Shown here in pieces: positions 16,280 through 25,071 of a stretch of 35,372 nt of DNA. The notes beneath the pieces were generated by a model that had not been told where the DNA came from, searched no databases, and worked only from the letters and a program-made list of their open reading frames with translations. The stretch is taken from positions 1 to 35,372 of the forward strand of contig NZ_CALIAV010000050.1 in the NCBI RefSeq assembly GCF_938045625.1. The letters run 5' to 3'. Every line of letters begins with the position of its first letter. Within the stretch, counting starts at the first letter, position 1. The position numbers and the translations under genes were made by a program. Source of the stretch: an uncultured Campylobacter sp. Lineage in GTDB: Bacteria; Campylobacterota; Campylobacteria; Campylobacterales; Campylobacteraceae.

Positions 16280-16302
16280 GAAATTTCAGAATTTGCCGAT
16301 TT
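16276..16302 (+). promoter_or_regulatory. Sigma-28 promoter of flgM-flgN-flgK
   Basis: TTAA at 16276-16279, a 15-base spacer and GCCGATTT at 16295-16302 match the FliA consensus well. It lies 31 bases before the flgM ATG and overlaps the end of flgJ. Sigma-28 control of its own anti-sigma factor gene is known in this group. Confidence 0.72.
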
Positions 16303-16332
16303 AGTTTCTAACAAATCTAAAAAGGCTTGAAA

Positions 16333-16536
16333 ATGATAGGAACTTTGGGAGCTAAACTGGGTATGAGCCCTCAGCAAATCACTCGCTCAAACGACGTAAA
16401 AAAGAGCGAAAATATGGAAAAAACACAAGGCAAAGAAGAAAGCAAGGTCGCAAAGATAGCCGAGCAGATCGCGAACGGAACATATAAACTAGATATGTCC
16501 AAGACTGCAAAAGCCATTGCTGATACGCTTTTATAA
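16333..16536 (+). CDS. flgM: Anti-sigma-28 factor FlgM
   Basis: FlgM holds sigma-28 inactive until it is exported or displaced during flagellar assembly. The 67-residue protein is small, Lys-rich and largely unstructured at its N-terminus, with the conserved C-terminal sigma-binding part KVAKIAEQIANGTYKLDMSKTAKAIADTLL. The ATG at 16333 is preferred to the TTG at 16327 because of its spacing from AAAAAGG and start-codon strength. Its position between flgJ and flgN/flgK agrees with the C. jejuni order. Confidence 0.9.
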   Translation: MIGTLGAKLGMSPQQITRSNDVKKSENMEKTQGKEESKVAKIAEQIANGTYKLDMSKTAKAIADTLL

Positions 16537-16571
16537 GATTTTTTGTCCTTGCGTAAAAAGAAAGGACAAAA

Positions 16572-17000
16572 ATGCTTAAAAAATATTTAGATGAGGCGAT
16601 GGGCGTGCTAGACGAGCTCATCGCTCAAACTACGGAAGATATAGAAAAGATAAAACTAGCCGATCACACTAAGGTCGATGATAGCGTCAAACGCAAAAAC
16701 GAGCTGGTTAAAAAATTTGAATCCGTAAAATCTCTGCTAGATAAAGAGCTTTTAAGAGTCTCGAAGGAAAACGGCGGGGTAAATTTAAGCTCTATCCTTG
16801 ACGATGAGGTAAAATCATCTCTCGCACTCATGCGCTCAAAGCTTGAAGAGCTCTACTCAAAAAACAAAGAATATGCAAAATACGTCGTCGGAGTGAAAGA
16901 ATTTTTTGATAGCTTGCTAAAAAACATGTTTAAAAGCGAGTCTGGCAGCTACGATAAAGAAGGCTTGACGCCTGAAAGTTTATTTAAAACAAGGGTTTAA
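16572..17000 (+). CDS. flgN: FlgN-type flagellar chaperone
   Basis: A 142-residue, almost wholly helical protein with heptad-like Leu spacing (YLDEAMGVLDELIAQTTEDIEKIK..., then KNELVKKFESVKSLLDKELL). FlgN chaperones the hook-filament junction proteins FlgK and FlgL before export. Sequence similarity in this family is low, so the call leans on size, helical make-up and its place between flgM and flgK, four bases before flgK. AAAGGA precedes the ATG. It is co-transcribed with flgM and flgK from the sigma-28 promoter. Confidence 0.78.
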   Translation: MLKKYLDEAMGVLDELIAQTTEDIEKIKLADHTKVDDSVKRKNELVKKFESVKSLLDKELLRVSKENGGVNLSSILDDEVKSSLALMRSKLEELYSKNKEYAKYVVGVKEFFDSLLKNMFKSESGSYDKEGLTPESLFKTRV

Positions 17001-17003
17001 AAA

Positions 17004-18857
17004 ATGGCTAATATATTTTCGTCTTTACATATCGGAGTTAGCGGCCTAGATGCCGCGCAGACGCAGATCACTACGACAGGACACAACATCACAAACGCCG
17101 ACAGCGAGCACTACACTAGACAGCGCGTCGTGCAGTCTGCTAGAGAGCCTTTTCACGATATGCCGGGCGACATCGGTACTGGCACCAAGGTCGATACGGT
17201 CGTACGCGTGCATGACGAGTTTACTTTTGCTAGGCTTCGCACTTCAAATATAAATTTAGAATCAAGTGAATACAAAAAGCAAATTTTAGAGGAGATTTCG
17301 CAACGCTTCCCTGATCTACAAAGCGTAGGCATAGGCAGGGATTTGCAAAATTATTTTAATGCATGGAACAACCTCGCTTCTAACCCGACCGAGGGTTCTC
17401 AGAAGGTAAATCTACTAAATTCGGCCGCGACGCTATCAAATAGCATAAGCAAAGCTCACGATATGCTAACCAAGATCCAAAAGGATGTAGACTCTCAGGT
17501 GGAAGTCGCCGTAAATGAAATCAACAAATACGCCAAGCAAATCGCGCAGATAAATAAAGAGATCGTGCGCGTCGAATCAGTCGGCACTACTAGAGCAAAC
17601 GATCTGCGCGACAAACGCGATCAGCTCGAACTAGCGATGTCAAAATTTGCGGGTATAAGCGTATTTAAAGGGCAGCTACAAAGTAACAATATCGATCCGA
17701 CCGTAACCGATATGGGTACCAAGCATCAGATAAATATTTCAGGATTTAATATCGTAGACGGTACGACGTATCACCCGCTAACAGTCGACAGGATAAGCGA
17801 CAAGAGCGATTTTAAAGGTGTATTTTTTGAGAGGGATGACGGTAAAAAGGTCGATCTAAACGGACGAATCTCGGGCGGTAAACTAGGCGCCGCGCTGGAT
17901 TTACGCGGACGCAGAGTGGATGATAGCGGAGAGTTTCAGGACGGAACCATACAAAAATACATCGACAACCTAAATACGTTTGCCAAAGGCATCATAAATG
18001 AGACGAACAATATCTACGCAAGATCAGCCGTAGAAAACGCCGTAACCGACGAGCTAGACGGTCTAAGCGACTCTAGGACGCTGATGAATTTTAACGACGA
18101 CATCAAACACGGTAGCTTTGACGTCGTAGTTTATAACAATCAAGGCCAAGAGGTCGCTCGCAAAACGATAAATATAAATGCCTCTACTACTATAAACGAC
18201 AATACTCGCGGCAACTCTATCGTTCGTGACTTTAACTCAGATACCGACGACAACGGCGATAACAATTCGCTAAACGACGTGGACGATTATTTTCAGGCAA
18301 ACTATCAGTATGACGCGGCGACGGGCAAAGGCACGTTTGGCGTAACAGCTAAAAGAAATGCCGGCGAATACAGCGTCGCTTTCGTCGATAAAGGTACCAA
18401 TTTCCCGGGTATTATCGGGGTAAATAGAGTTTTTGAGGGCGGAAACGCGAAAAATATGAGCGTAAAAAGCGAGCTGATGGAAAATCCGCACAAGCTAAAA
18501 GCCTACTCAAACCCGACTCCGGGCAACAATGAAGTCGCAAACGATATGGTGCAAATGCAGTATAAAAAAATAATATTTTACTCCGATAAGCATGCGGACA
18601 AAGAAGAGAGCGTCGAGGGCTACTACCGCTACATCACAACCGATCTAGCCAGCCAGACTCAAGCAAATAACGATCTAAACGACGCAAATACAGCTATCCA
18701 TAAAGTTGCTATGTCTGAGTACCAGTCGGTTAGCGGCGTAAATTTAAACGAGGAGCTGACAAACCTCATACGCTTTCAAAGCAGTTACGGTGCGGCGGCT
18801 AAAATAATCACGACCGTAGAAAAGATGCTCGATACCTTGCTCACGCTAAAGCAATAA
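17004..18857 (+). CDS. flgK: Flagellar hook-associated protein FlgK (HAP1)
   Basis: FlgK joins hook to filament. The 617-residue protein starts with the axial-family motif SSLHIGVSGLDAAQTQITTTGHNITNADSEHYTRQRV and ends with the matching C-terminal helix VSGVNLNEELTNLIRFQSSYGAAAKIITTVEKMLDTLLTL, which pair in the assembled axial core. The middle (about 200-500) is variable and surface-exposed. There is no Sec signal, as expected for type III export. The ATG follows flgN by four bases. A hairpin containing the next gene's ribosome site follows the stop. Confidence 0.97.
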   Translation: MANIFSSLHIGVSGLDAAQTQITTTGHNITNADSEHYTRQRVVQSAREPFHDMPGDIGTGTKVDTVVRVHDEFTFARLRTSNINLESSEYKKQILEEISQRFPDLQSVGIGRDLQNYFNAWNNLASNPTEGSQKVNLLNSAATLSNSISKAHDMLTKIQKDVDSQVEVAVNEINKYAKQIAQINKEIVRVESVGTTRANDLRDKRDQLELAMSKFAGISVFKGQLQSNNIDPTVTDMGTKHQINISGFNIVDGTTYHPLTVDRISDKSDFKGVFFERDDGKKVDLNGRISGGKLGAALDLRGRRVDDSGEFQDGTIQKYIDNLNTFAKGIINETNNIYARSAVENAVTDELDGLSDSRTLMNFNDDIKHGSFDVVVYNNQGQEVARKTININASTTINDNTRGNSIVRDFNSDTDDNGDNNSLNDVDDYFQANYQYDAATGKGTFGVTAKRNAGEYSVAFVDKGTNFPGIIGVNRVFEGGNAKNMSVKSELMENPHKLKAYSNPTPGNNEVANDMVQMQYKKIIFYSDKHADKEESVEGYYRYITTDLASQTQANNDLNDANTAIHKVAMSEYQSVSGVNLNEELTNLIRFQSSYGAAAKIITTVEKMLDTLLTLKQ

Positions 18858-18868
18858 ATTTAAATTTC

Positions 18869-18911
18869 TTTTAGCCTTTTTTGTTTAAAATCTCGTCCAA
18901 AAAGGCTAAAA
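18869..18911 (+). promoter_or_regulatory. Hairpin enclosing the ribosome site of the DUF2400 gene
   Basis: Perfect 13-base arms, TTTTAGCCTTTTT at 18869-18881 and AAAAAGGCTAAAA at 18899-18911, with a 17-base loop. The right arm contains the AAAGG ribosome site and touches the ATG at 18912. In RNA the stem would hide the site. It may also end flgK transcription, though no T-run follows. Confidence 0.55.
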
Positions 18912-19673
18912 ATGGACTTAAAAACCCTCCTGGATCAAAACGTAATCTCTAAAAATACTCATGCAGATCTGTTTGCCGCAGCTGATCCGCTCCAAGTTGC
19001 TAGCAAATTTAAAACGCCTGAGATATCGCTCATATGCGCGCTTTTTGCCTATGGCAATGCAAAACTCATCGTAAATTTCCTAAATTCTCTCGACTTTTCG
19101 CTGCTAGATAAAAGCGAGGAGGAGATCATTTCAAATTTGACGCGACACAAATACCGCTTTCAAAGCTGCGAGGACGTGAGGCAGATTTTTATCACCTTTT
19201 CGCGCCTAAAAAAGCACGGCGATATCGAAAGCGCGGTTAGAACGGGCTTTGAAAAAAGCGGCTCGATGATAGACGGTATAAACGAACTCATCAAATTTAT
19301 TTACTCGTTAAACCCTTACCGCTCGGATGGGTATGAGTTTTTTTTTGGCAAGCCATACGAAAAAGCGCCGCAAAGCCCGTATAAACGCTACAATATGTTC
19401 CTGCGCTGGATGGTGCGAGATAGCGACATCGACCTTGGGCTCTTTAAAAGCCTGCCAAAAAGCAAGCTCCTCATGCCTCTTGACGTGCATACGCACCGAG
19501 TTTCGTTAAATTTGGGTCTCATTGCGCGCAAAAGCTATGATTTTAAGGCCGTGCGCGAGCTAACGGACAAGCTTTGCGAATTTGACCCAGCCGATCCGAT
19601 CAAATACGACTTCTCGCTCTACCGCATCGGGCAAAGCGGCGAACTGGCGCAAATTTTAAGCGAGATAAAGTAA
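18912..19673 (+). CDS. TIGR02757/DUF2400 family protein
   Basis: A 253-residue cytoplasmic protein of the conserved DUF2400 family, of unknown biochemical function. Family blocks are clear: ALFAYGNAKLIVNFLNSL near residue 45, YKRYNMFLRWMVRDSDIDLGLF near 155, LLMPLDVHTHRVSLNLGL near 190 and FDPADPIKYDFSLYRIGQSG near the C-terminus. The two His and the Asp in PLDVHTHR look like catalytic or metal-binding residues, and a HhH-type glycosylase-like fold has been suggested by others (from memory, unverified). The ATG abuts a 13-base-arm hairpin. Confidence 0.9.
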   Translation: MDLKTLLDQNVISKNTHADLFAAADPLQVASKFKTPEISLICALFAYGNAKLIVNFLNSLDFSLLDKSEEEIISNLTRHKYRFQSCEDVRQIFITFSRLKKHGDIESAVRTGFEKSGSMIDGINELIKFIYSLNPYRSDGYEFFFGKPYEKAPQSPYKRYNMFLRWMVRDSDIDLGLFKSLPKSKLLMPLDVHTHRVSLNLGLIARKSYDFKAVRELTDKLCEFDPADPIKYDFSLYRIGQSGELAQILSEIK

Positions 19674-19750
19674 ATTTGAAGAGTTTTGCTTTACGCGAAA
19701 CGGAGCTAAATTTGAGGCATCGCGGCGCATTAAATTTAAGTAAAATTTAA

Positions 19751-19780
19751 AGCCTAAATTAATCAAATTTAGGCTATAGT
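19751..19780 (+). promoter_or_regulatory. sodC promoter with overlapping inverted repeat
   Basis: AGCCTAAATT (19751-19760) and AATTTAGGCT (19766-19775) form a perfect 10-base inverted repeat with a 5-base loop. A -10-like TATAGT at 19775-19780 begins at its last base. With no T-run after it, the repeat fits an operator better than a terminator. The regulator is unknown. Confidence 0.45.
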
Positions 19781-19810
19781 TACAGTGCAATTACATTTTA
19801 AGGAGAAAAA

Positions 19811-20359
19811 ATGAAAAAAATCGTTTTAGCTAGCGCGGCTCTAGGCTGCCTACTCGCTACTAGCGCCCTTGCGCACGAGGAAAAAGTCTTTGATCCAAAG
19901 GCAGGCAAACACCTAGTAGTCACTATGGAGCAACTAAGCGAAAAAGGCAACACAGTCGTGGGCGAGGTCGTAGCGATCGAGACTAACTACGGCGTGGCGC
20001 TATTCCCGAATCTTAAAGGCCTTGAGGGCGGCGCGCACGGATTTCACGTGCATCAAAACGCAGACTGCGGCGCTAACGAGAAGGGCCTAGGCATGAAAGC
20101 GGGCGGTCACTGGGATCCAAGCGACACCAAAAAACACTCTTTTGCATGGGACGACAACGGCCACAAGGGCGATTTGCCTGCGCTTTTCGTAGATGCAGAG
20201 GGTAACGCGGTTTATCCTGTGCTAGCTCCAAAAATCAAAACAATCGACGAACTAAAAGGCCACTCGCTAATGATCCACGTTGGCGGTGATAACCACAGCG
20301 ACCATCCAAAGCCTCTTGGCGGCGGCGGCGCTAGAATGGTTTGCGGTGTTATAAAATAA
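19811..20359 (+). CDS. sodC: Periplasmic Cu/Zn superoxide dismutase
   Basis: SodC converts superoxide to oxygen and peroxide in the periplasm. The 182-residue precursor has a signal peptide (MKKIVLASAALGCLLATSALA, then HEEK). Metal ligands are present: GFHVHQNADC (His79, His81), GGHWDP (His100), HKGDLP (His118, Asp121) and MIHVGGDNHSDHP (His156). Cys86 and Cys178 form the conserved disulfide. AAGGAG precedes the ATG by five bases. It is monocistronic, with an inverted repeat over its promoter and a GC-rich terminator after the stop. Confidence 0.96.
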   Translation: MKKIVLASAALGCLLATSALAHEEKVFDPKAGKHLVVTMEQLSEKGNTVVGEVVAIETNYGVALFPNLKGLEGGAHGFHVHQNADCGANEKGLGMKAGGHWDPSDTKKHSFAWDDNGHKGDLPALFVDAEGNAVYPVLAPKIKTIDELKGHSLMIHVGGDNHSDHPKPLGGGGARMVCGVIK

Positions 20360-20365
20360 TCCCGC

Positions 20366-20412
20366 ATTCGCCGATTTGCCGCGATTGGCGGTCGGCGGAT
20401 TTTCCTTTTTAC
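20366..20412 (+). terminator. Intrinsic terminator of sodC
   Basis: CGCCGA (20369-20374) pairs with TCGGCG (20392-20397), and inside it CCGC pairs with GCGG around a short loop. ATTTTCCTTTTT follows. This is a typical GC-rich stem with a T-rich tail. Confidence 0.75.
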
Positions 20413-20802
20413 TCAAATTTGACGTGATTTAAATTTGCTCTAAAGGCGTTTTAGACGTTAAATTTGATAGCCTTCTTTTTAACCTCGCACCTCTTAAATG
20501 TAAATTTATATGCGCTATTTTACAAATTAAATTTTAAAAACTATGTCAAATTTACCCTTATTAAATTTGACTCAAATTTCGGTATCTAAATTTACGAAAT
20601 TTATTTCAAAATTTTAAAATAAAATCGCCGACTGTACCGGCAAATTTTACAGAATACGCCGCAACCCAAACTGCTAAATTTAAACCTAATAGACAAAATT
20701 TACTCGCCGCTTTATTAAATTTTAACCGCAATAAAACAAAAAGCCAAATTTTATAAATTTTTAAATTTTTCGTAGTATGATTTTGTTTTTGAGGGGGCGA
20801 AA
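20413..20802. other. AT-rich intergenic region before the TSUP gene
   Basis: No ORF or RNA gene is supported in about 390 bases. The stretch is crowded with AAATTT-type words in both orientations and looks like degenerate non-coding DNA. The right end (GTAGTATGATTTTG near 20772) may carry the promoter of the next gene; GAGGGGG at 20791-20797 is its ribosome site. Confidence 0.5.
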
Positions 20803-21570
20803 ATGGACTTTGACTTCGGAGTTACGGCGTATTTGATATTTTTCGCGGCGGCGTTTGTGGCGGGCTTCGCCGACGCGATAGCCGGCGGTGGCGGGCTGAT
20901 CGCGCTACCCACGATCATGGCGATGGGCGTACCGCCTCACATGGCGCTAGCGACGAACAAGCTTCAAGGCACTTTTGGTAGCTTCACGGCGGCGCTAAAT
21001 TTCGCCCGAAAAGGCATGATAAATTTCCGCGAAGTTTTTATCGGCATTGTTTTTACATTTATCGGCGCGTGCGTCGGCACGGTGCTTATTTTGTTTTTGA
21101 GCGCCGAGTTTTTGCGCATTATTATCCCGTTTTGTTTGATAGCGATTTTCCTTTATACGCTTTTGATGCCAAAAGTCGGCGACGAGGATAGGGCTGCCCG
21201 AATGAACGCACGAGCCTTTTACGTGATATTTGGCCTAATTTTAGGCTTTTACGACGGATTTTTCGGGCCTGGAGCGGGCAGTTTTTGGACGTTTGCGATG
21301 GTTGCGCTCATCGGGCTAAATATGAAAAAATCAGTCGCGCATACGAAAATCCTAAATTTTACCAGCAACATCGTATCTCTAGCCGTTTTCATCTCTGGCG
21401 GACAAATACTTTGGACGGTCGGGCTTTTGATGGGCGTCGGACAGGTTTTAGGTGCGTACTTTGGCTCAAATATGGTCATGAAAAAGGATGTTAAATTTGT
21501 TAGAGTCGTGTTTTTGGCCGTCGTGGGCGCGACGATACTAAAGCTTGTTTACGATAGATTTTTCGCGTGA
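20803..21570 (+). CDS. TSUP (TauE/SafE) family membrane transporter
   Basis: An inner-membrane protein of 255 residues with about eight hydrophobic segments. The N-terminal repeat has FAAAFVAGFADAIAGGGGLIALPTIMAMGVPPHMALATNKLQG, and the second repeat has FGLILGFYDGFFGPGAGSFWTFAMVALIG followed by SVAHTKILNFTSN; these Gly-rich paired motifs define the family. Members export sulfite, sulfoacetate or other sulfur compounds and organic anions, but the substrate cannot be predicted. The gene stands alone between sodC and atpB. A strong ribosome site (GAGGGGG) precedes the ATG. Confidence 0.92.
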   Translation: MDFDFGVTAYLIFFAAAFVAGFADAIAGGGGLIALPTIMAMGVPPHMALATNKLQGTFGSFTAALNFARKGMINFREVFIGIVFTFIGACVGTVLILFLSAEFLRIIIPFCLIAIFLYTLLMPKVGDEDRAARMNARAFYVIFGLILGFYDGFFGPGAGSFWTFAMVALIGLNMKKSVAHTKILNFTSNIVSLAVFISGGQILWTVGLLMGVGQVLGAYFGSNMVMKKDVKFVRVVFLAVVGATILKLVYDRFFA

Positions 21571-21717
21571 GTGCTGATTTTAAAAAACGACGTCAAAATT
21601 TGAGCTAAATTTGACAAAAAAGCTAAAATTTGGTCGAAATTTGAGGTAAGCTTAAAAAACTTTTAACGTTTATTTGGATAAAATTGCCGTTAAATTTCAT
21701 AAATCTAAGGTTAATCC

Positions 21718-22425
21718 ATGCAAGAAAATTTGTTTTTATTTACAGGTTGGATCGCTTCTTTGTTTACCGACAATGAACACGTTATCCATGCTGTAAATTA
21801 TGCGGGACATCTCTTTTTGGTCGTCGTTATTGTGCTTATAATGGCAAAATTTGCAACTAGAAATTTGCAACTCGTGCCTCGCGGAATGCAAAACATCCTC
21901 GAAGCATATTTAGAGGGCGTCATATCTATGGGCAAGGACGTGCTAGGCAGCGAATCTCTATCTAGAAAATACCTGCCGCTAGTCGCTACTATCGGTTTAG
22001 TCGTATTCGTAAGTAACATAATAGGCATTATACCTGGATTTGAAGCCCCGACTTCGAGCTTAAATTTGACCCTTACGCTAGCGCTTGTGGTTTTTGTGTT
22101 TTATCACTACGAAGGTATCCGCGTAAATGGCGTGGTTAAGTATTTTGCGCATTTCATGGGACCGAACAAATGGCTAGCTCCGATAATGTTTATCGTCGAG
22201 ATCGTTTCGCATCTGTCTCGCGTCGTATCGCTTTCTTTCAGACTTTTCGGTAACATCAAGGGTGATGATTTGTTCCTTTTGGTCGTACTTGCTCTTGCGT
22301 CTTACGCTGCGCTTCCGGCGTTTGTCTTGCTTACGTTTATGGCGTGCTTGCAAACATTTATCTTTATGATTCTTACCTACGTGTATCTTGCCGGTGCAAT
22401 TTTGATTAGTCACGATGAGCACTAA
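21718..22425 (+). CDS. atpB: ATP synthase F0 subunit a
   Basis: Subunit a forms the two proton half-channels against the c-ring. The 235-residue protein has about six hydrophobic segments and the essential Arg in VVSLSFRLFGNIKGDD, equivalent to Arg210 of E. coli. The N-terminal MQENLFLFTGWIASLFTDNEHVIHAVNYAGHLF is typical of epsilonproteobacterial AtpB. As usual in Campylobacter, atpB lies away from the main F1F0 operon. CTAAGG precedes the ATG. No other atp gene is in the window. Confidence 0.96.
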   Translation: MQENLFLFTGWIASLFTDNEHVIHAVNYAGHLFLVVVIVLIMAKFATRNLQLVPRGMQNILEAYLEGVISMGKDVLGSESLSRKYLPLVATIGLVVFVSNIIGIIPGFEAPTSSLNLTLTLALVVFVFYHYEGIRVNGVVKYFAHFMGPNKWLAPIMFIVEIVSHLSRVVSLSFRLFGNIKGDDLFLLVVLALASYAALPAFVLLTFMACLQTFIFMILTYVYLAGAILISHDEH

Positions 22426-22551
22426 AAGTTAAATTTACGTGTCCGCCAGGTAAAATACGCTAAAAATCGGCGGGCGCAACCCCTTCTTTTTATCTAACTT
22501 AAATAAAAATCCTGCTAAAATAAGCCCTAAATTTTAAATAAAAGGCAAATT

Positions 22552-23973
22552 ATGTTTGAAGTCGTTATCGGGCTTGAGGTTCACACCCAGCTTAATACAA
22601 AAACTAAAATTTTCTGCTCTTGCTCTACGAGCTTCGGCGACGAGGCAAATACGCACGTTTGTCCGACCTGCCTGGCACTACCAGGATCTTTGCCGGTGCT
22701 AAACAAAGAAGCCGTGAGAAAGGCGATAAGCTTTGGCGCAGCGGTAAATGCTACTATAAATAAACGCTCGGTTTTTAACCGTAAAAATTACTTTTATCCA
22801 GACCTTCCGAAAGCTTATCAAATTTCGCAGTTTGAGATACCGATAGTGGAAAAAGGCGAGCTTTTTATCGATGTAAATGGCGAAAAAAAACGTATCGGCA
22901 TCACTCGCGCGCACCTTGAGGAGGACGCGGGCAAAAACATTCACGAGAGCGGACAGAGCCTAGTCGATCTAAACCGTGCCGGCACGCCTCTGCTTGAGAT
23001 CGTGAGCGAGCCTGATCTGCGTAGCTCCGACGAGGCGGTTGCGTACCTAAAAAAACTGCACTCGATTTTGCGATTTTTAAACATCAGCGACGCTAATATG
23101 CAAGAGGGAAGCTTCCGCTGCGATGCTAACGTCAGCATACGCCCAAAAGGCGATAGTAAACTCTACACGCGCGTCGAGATTAAAAATTTAAACTCGTTTA
23201 GATTTATCCAAAAAGCGATCGACTACGAGGTCGAACGCCAAAGCGCGGCGTGGGAAGACGGCAAATACGATGAAGAAGTTTATCAAGAGACGCGCCTTTT
23301 TGATACTGTAAATTTAGTCACGCGCTCTATGCGAGGCAAGGAAGATAGCGCCGAATATAGATATTTCCCCGATCCTGATCTTCTGCCTGTCGAGATCCCA
23401 GAGGAGATGTATAACGAAGCGATCAAGATCCCTGAGCTTGCCGAACAAAAGGTCGCTAGATACGGGCGCGAGCTTGGCGTAAAAGAGGACGATGCGCTGA
23501 TTTTAACGAGCAGCGTGGAGACGGCGAAGTATTTCGAAGAGCTCGTGGAAGCAAAAATATCGCCGAAACTGGCTGTTACATGGCTAATTGTCGAGCTTTT
23601 GGGGCGTCTTAAAAACGGCGCTACGATCGAGACATCACCCGTAAATTCAGCTAAGATGATAGAGCTTTTGCGCCGCATAGAAGACGGTACGATAAGCGCT
23701 AAAGCGGCAAAAGAGGTGCTTGACTATCTCATAGAAAACGACGAGAGCGTGGACGGCGTCATCGAAAAATTGGGATTAAAACAAGTCAGCGACGACTCGG
23801 CTATCGTGGCGATAATAGATCAAATTTTAAGCGCGAACGCCGATAAGGTAACCGAGTATAAGAGCGGCAAGGATAAGCTTTTTGGATTTTTCGTCGGTCA
23901 GACGATGAAAGAGGGCAAAGGCGCGTTTAACCCCGCAAAAGTAAATGAGCTTTTGAAAGAAAAATTAGGTTAA
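22552..23973 (+). CDS. gatB: Aspartyl/glutamyl-tRNA amidotransferase subunit B
   Basis: GatB is the kinase/amidation subunit of GatCAB, which converts mischarged Glu-tRNA(Gln) and Asp-tRNA(Asn) to the amide forms. The 473-residue protein begins with the family signature FEVVIGLEVHTQLNTKTKIFCSCSTSFG and has the zinc-type cysteines in CSCS and CPTCLALPGSLP, the cradle motif YFYPDLPKAYQISQFEIP, and GTPLLEIVSEPDLRSSDEAVAYL. The C-terminal helical YqeY-like tail is complete. AAAAGG precedes the ATG. gpsA follows, as in C. jejuni. Confidence 0.97.
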   Translation: MFEVVIGLEVHTQLNTKTKIFCSCSTSFGDEANTHVCPTCLALPGSLPVLNKEAVRKAISFGAAVNATINKRSVFNRKNYFYPDLPKAYQISQFEIPIVEKGELFIDVNGEKKRIGITRAHLEEDAGKNIHESGQSLVDLNRAGTPLLEIVSEPDLRSSDEAVAYLKKLHSILRFLNISDANMQEGSFRCDANVSIRPKGDSKLYTRVEIKNLNSFRFIQKAIDYEVERQSAAWEDGKYDEEVYQETRLFDTVNLVTRSMRGKEDSAEYRYFPDPDLLPVEIPEEMYNEAIKIPELAEQKVARYGRELGVKEDDALILTSSVETAKYFEELVEAKISPKLAVTWLIVELLGRLKNGATIETSPVNSAKMIELLRRIEDGTISAKAAKEVLDYLIENDESVDGVIEKLGLKQVSDDSAIVAIIDQILSANADKVTEYKSGKDKLFGFFVGQTMKEGKGAFNPAKVNELLKEKLG

Positions 23974-24180
23974 ATTTTGCGTGCGCCGCTGTTTGGTGGC
24001 GTTGGTTTTTGGGTCAAATTTGGCCCAGAAAGTAAATTTGAGGCGTCAAATTTTATTTTATAGAGACGGGCGGCGTGGTCAAATTTAATCCGTTTAATTT
24101 TTGCAAAATTAAGGTTTGGACTTGCGAGCGGGCCAGTCAAATTTAGCTAAAATAAACGTAAATCACAAAAAAGAGAAAAA

Positions 24181-25071
24181 ATGAAAATAGCCATCATTGG
24201 AGCGGGGAAGTGGGGTAGCGCGCTTTTTCATGCGCTTTCGCAAAAAAACGACTGCGTTATCAGCTCGCGCAGGCAGCTTGAGGGTGCGCATTTTGTCGGC
24301 TTAGAGGAGGCGCTAAAGCGCGATCTGCTAGTCGTTGCCATACCTTCGCAGTCCGTTAGCGGTTGGCTAAGAGAGCATTTTAAAAACTTTGGACAGAAAA
24401 TTTTAGTCGCCTCAAAGGGTATCGAAACCTCGAGTTTGCGATTTTTAGACGAGATTTACGAGCAGCACGTTGATGCGGCAAATTTAGCCTTTTTATCGGG
24501 ACCGAGCTTTGCTAAAGAGATACAAAACGACCTTCCGTGCGCGCTCGTTATAAACTCCAAAAACGAAGCCTTAGCACGCGAGATTTCAGCGCTTTTCCCG
24601 AAAAATATCAAAACCTACGCTAGCAGCGACGTTATCGGTGCCGAGATCGCGGGCGCGTATAAAAACGTTATCGCTATCGCAGGCGGTATCTGCGATGGGC
24701 TTGGGCTTGGTAACAGCGCTAGAGCTAGCCTCATCTCGCGCGGGCTTGTCGAGATGGCGAGGTTTGGCGAGTATTTTGGTGCGCAGCAGCAGACGTTTTT
24801 GGGTCTTAGCGGTGCGGGCGATCTCTTTCTCACGGCTTCGTCTGTACTATCGCGCAACTACCGCGTGGGCCTGGGGCTTGCTAAAAACGAGAGCCTAAAT
24901 AAAATCCTAAACGATCTAGGCGAAGTCGCCGAGGGTGTGGATACCTCGTACGCGATAGAAAAGATTGCCGCCGGTAAGGGCATCTATACGCCGATAGTAA
25001 ACGAGGTCGCGGCGATGCTGCGCGGTAAAGACGTGCAGGAAAGCCTGAGAGATCTACTAAGTAAAAAATAA
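24181..25071 (+). CDS. gpsA: Glycerol-3-phosphate dehydrogenase [NAD(P)+]
   Basis: GpsA makes sn-glycerol 3-phosphate from dihydroxyacetone phosphate for phospholipid synthesis. The 296-residue cytoplasmic protein has the N-terminal dinucleotide-binding loop IIGAGKWGSALFHALS, the ASKGIE segment, FLSGPSFAKEI, and the catalytic Lys161 in EIAGAYKNVIAIAGGICDGLGLG, followed by GLSGAGDLFLTASS and the late AEGVDTSYAI. It is slightly shorter than the usual 330 residues, mostly in the N-terminal domain, as in other campylobacters. The region between gatB and gpsA holds no gene. Confidence 0.96.
   Translation: MKIAIIGAGKWGSALFHALSQKNDCVISSRRQLEGAHFVGLEEALKRDLLVVAIPSQSVSGWLREHFKNFGQKILVASKGIETSSLRFLDEIYEQHVDAANLAFLSGPSFAKEIQNDLPCALVINSKNEALAREISALFPKNIKTYASSDVIGAEIAGAYKNVIAIAGGICDGLGLGNSARASLISRGLVEMARFGEYFGAQQQTFLGLSGAGDLFLTASSVLSRNYRVGLGLAKNESLNKILNDLGEVAEGVDTSYAIEKIAAGKGIYTPIVNEVAAMLRGKDVQESLRDLLSKK

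Noticed and set aside
20413..20802. AT-rich repeated words as a CRISPR array or origin
   Set aside because: The words are 6-8 bases, irregularly spaced, with no constant repeat-spacer unit, no DnaA-box cluster and no dnaA gene nearby.
24010..24027. Near-palindrome TGGGTCAAATTTGGCCCA after gatB
   Set aside because: One pair is a mismatch in DNA (G-U in RNA), there is no T-run, and the AAATTT core is common here, so chance is a fair explanation.
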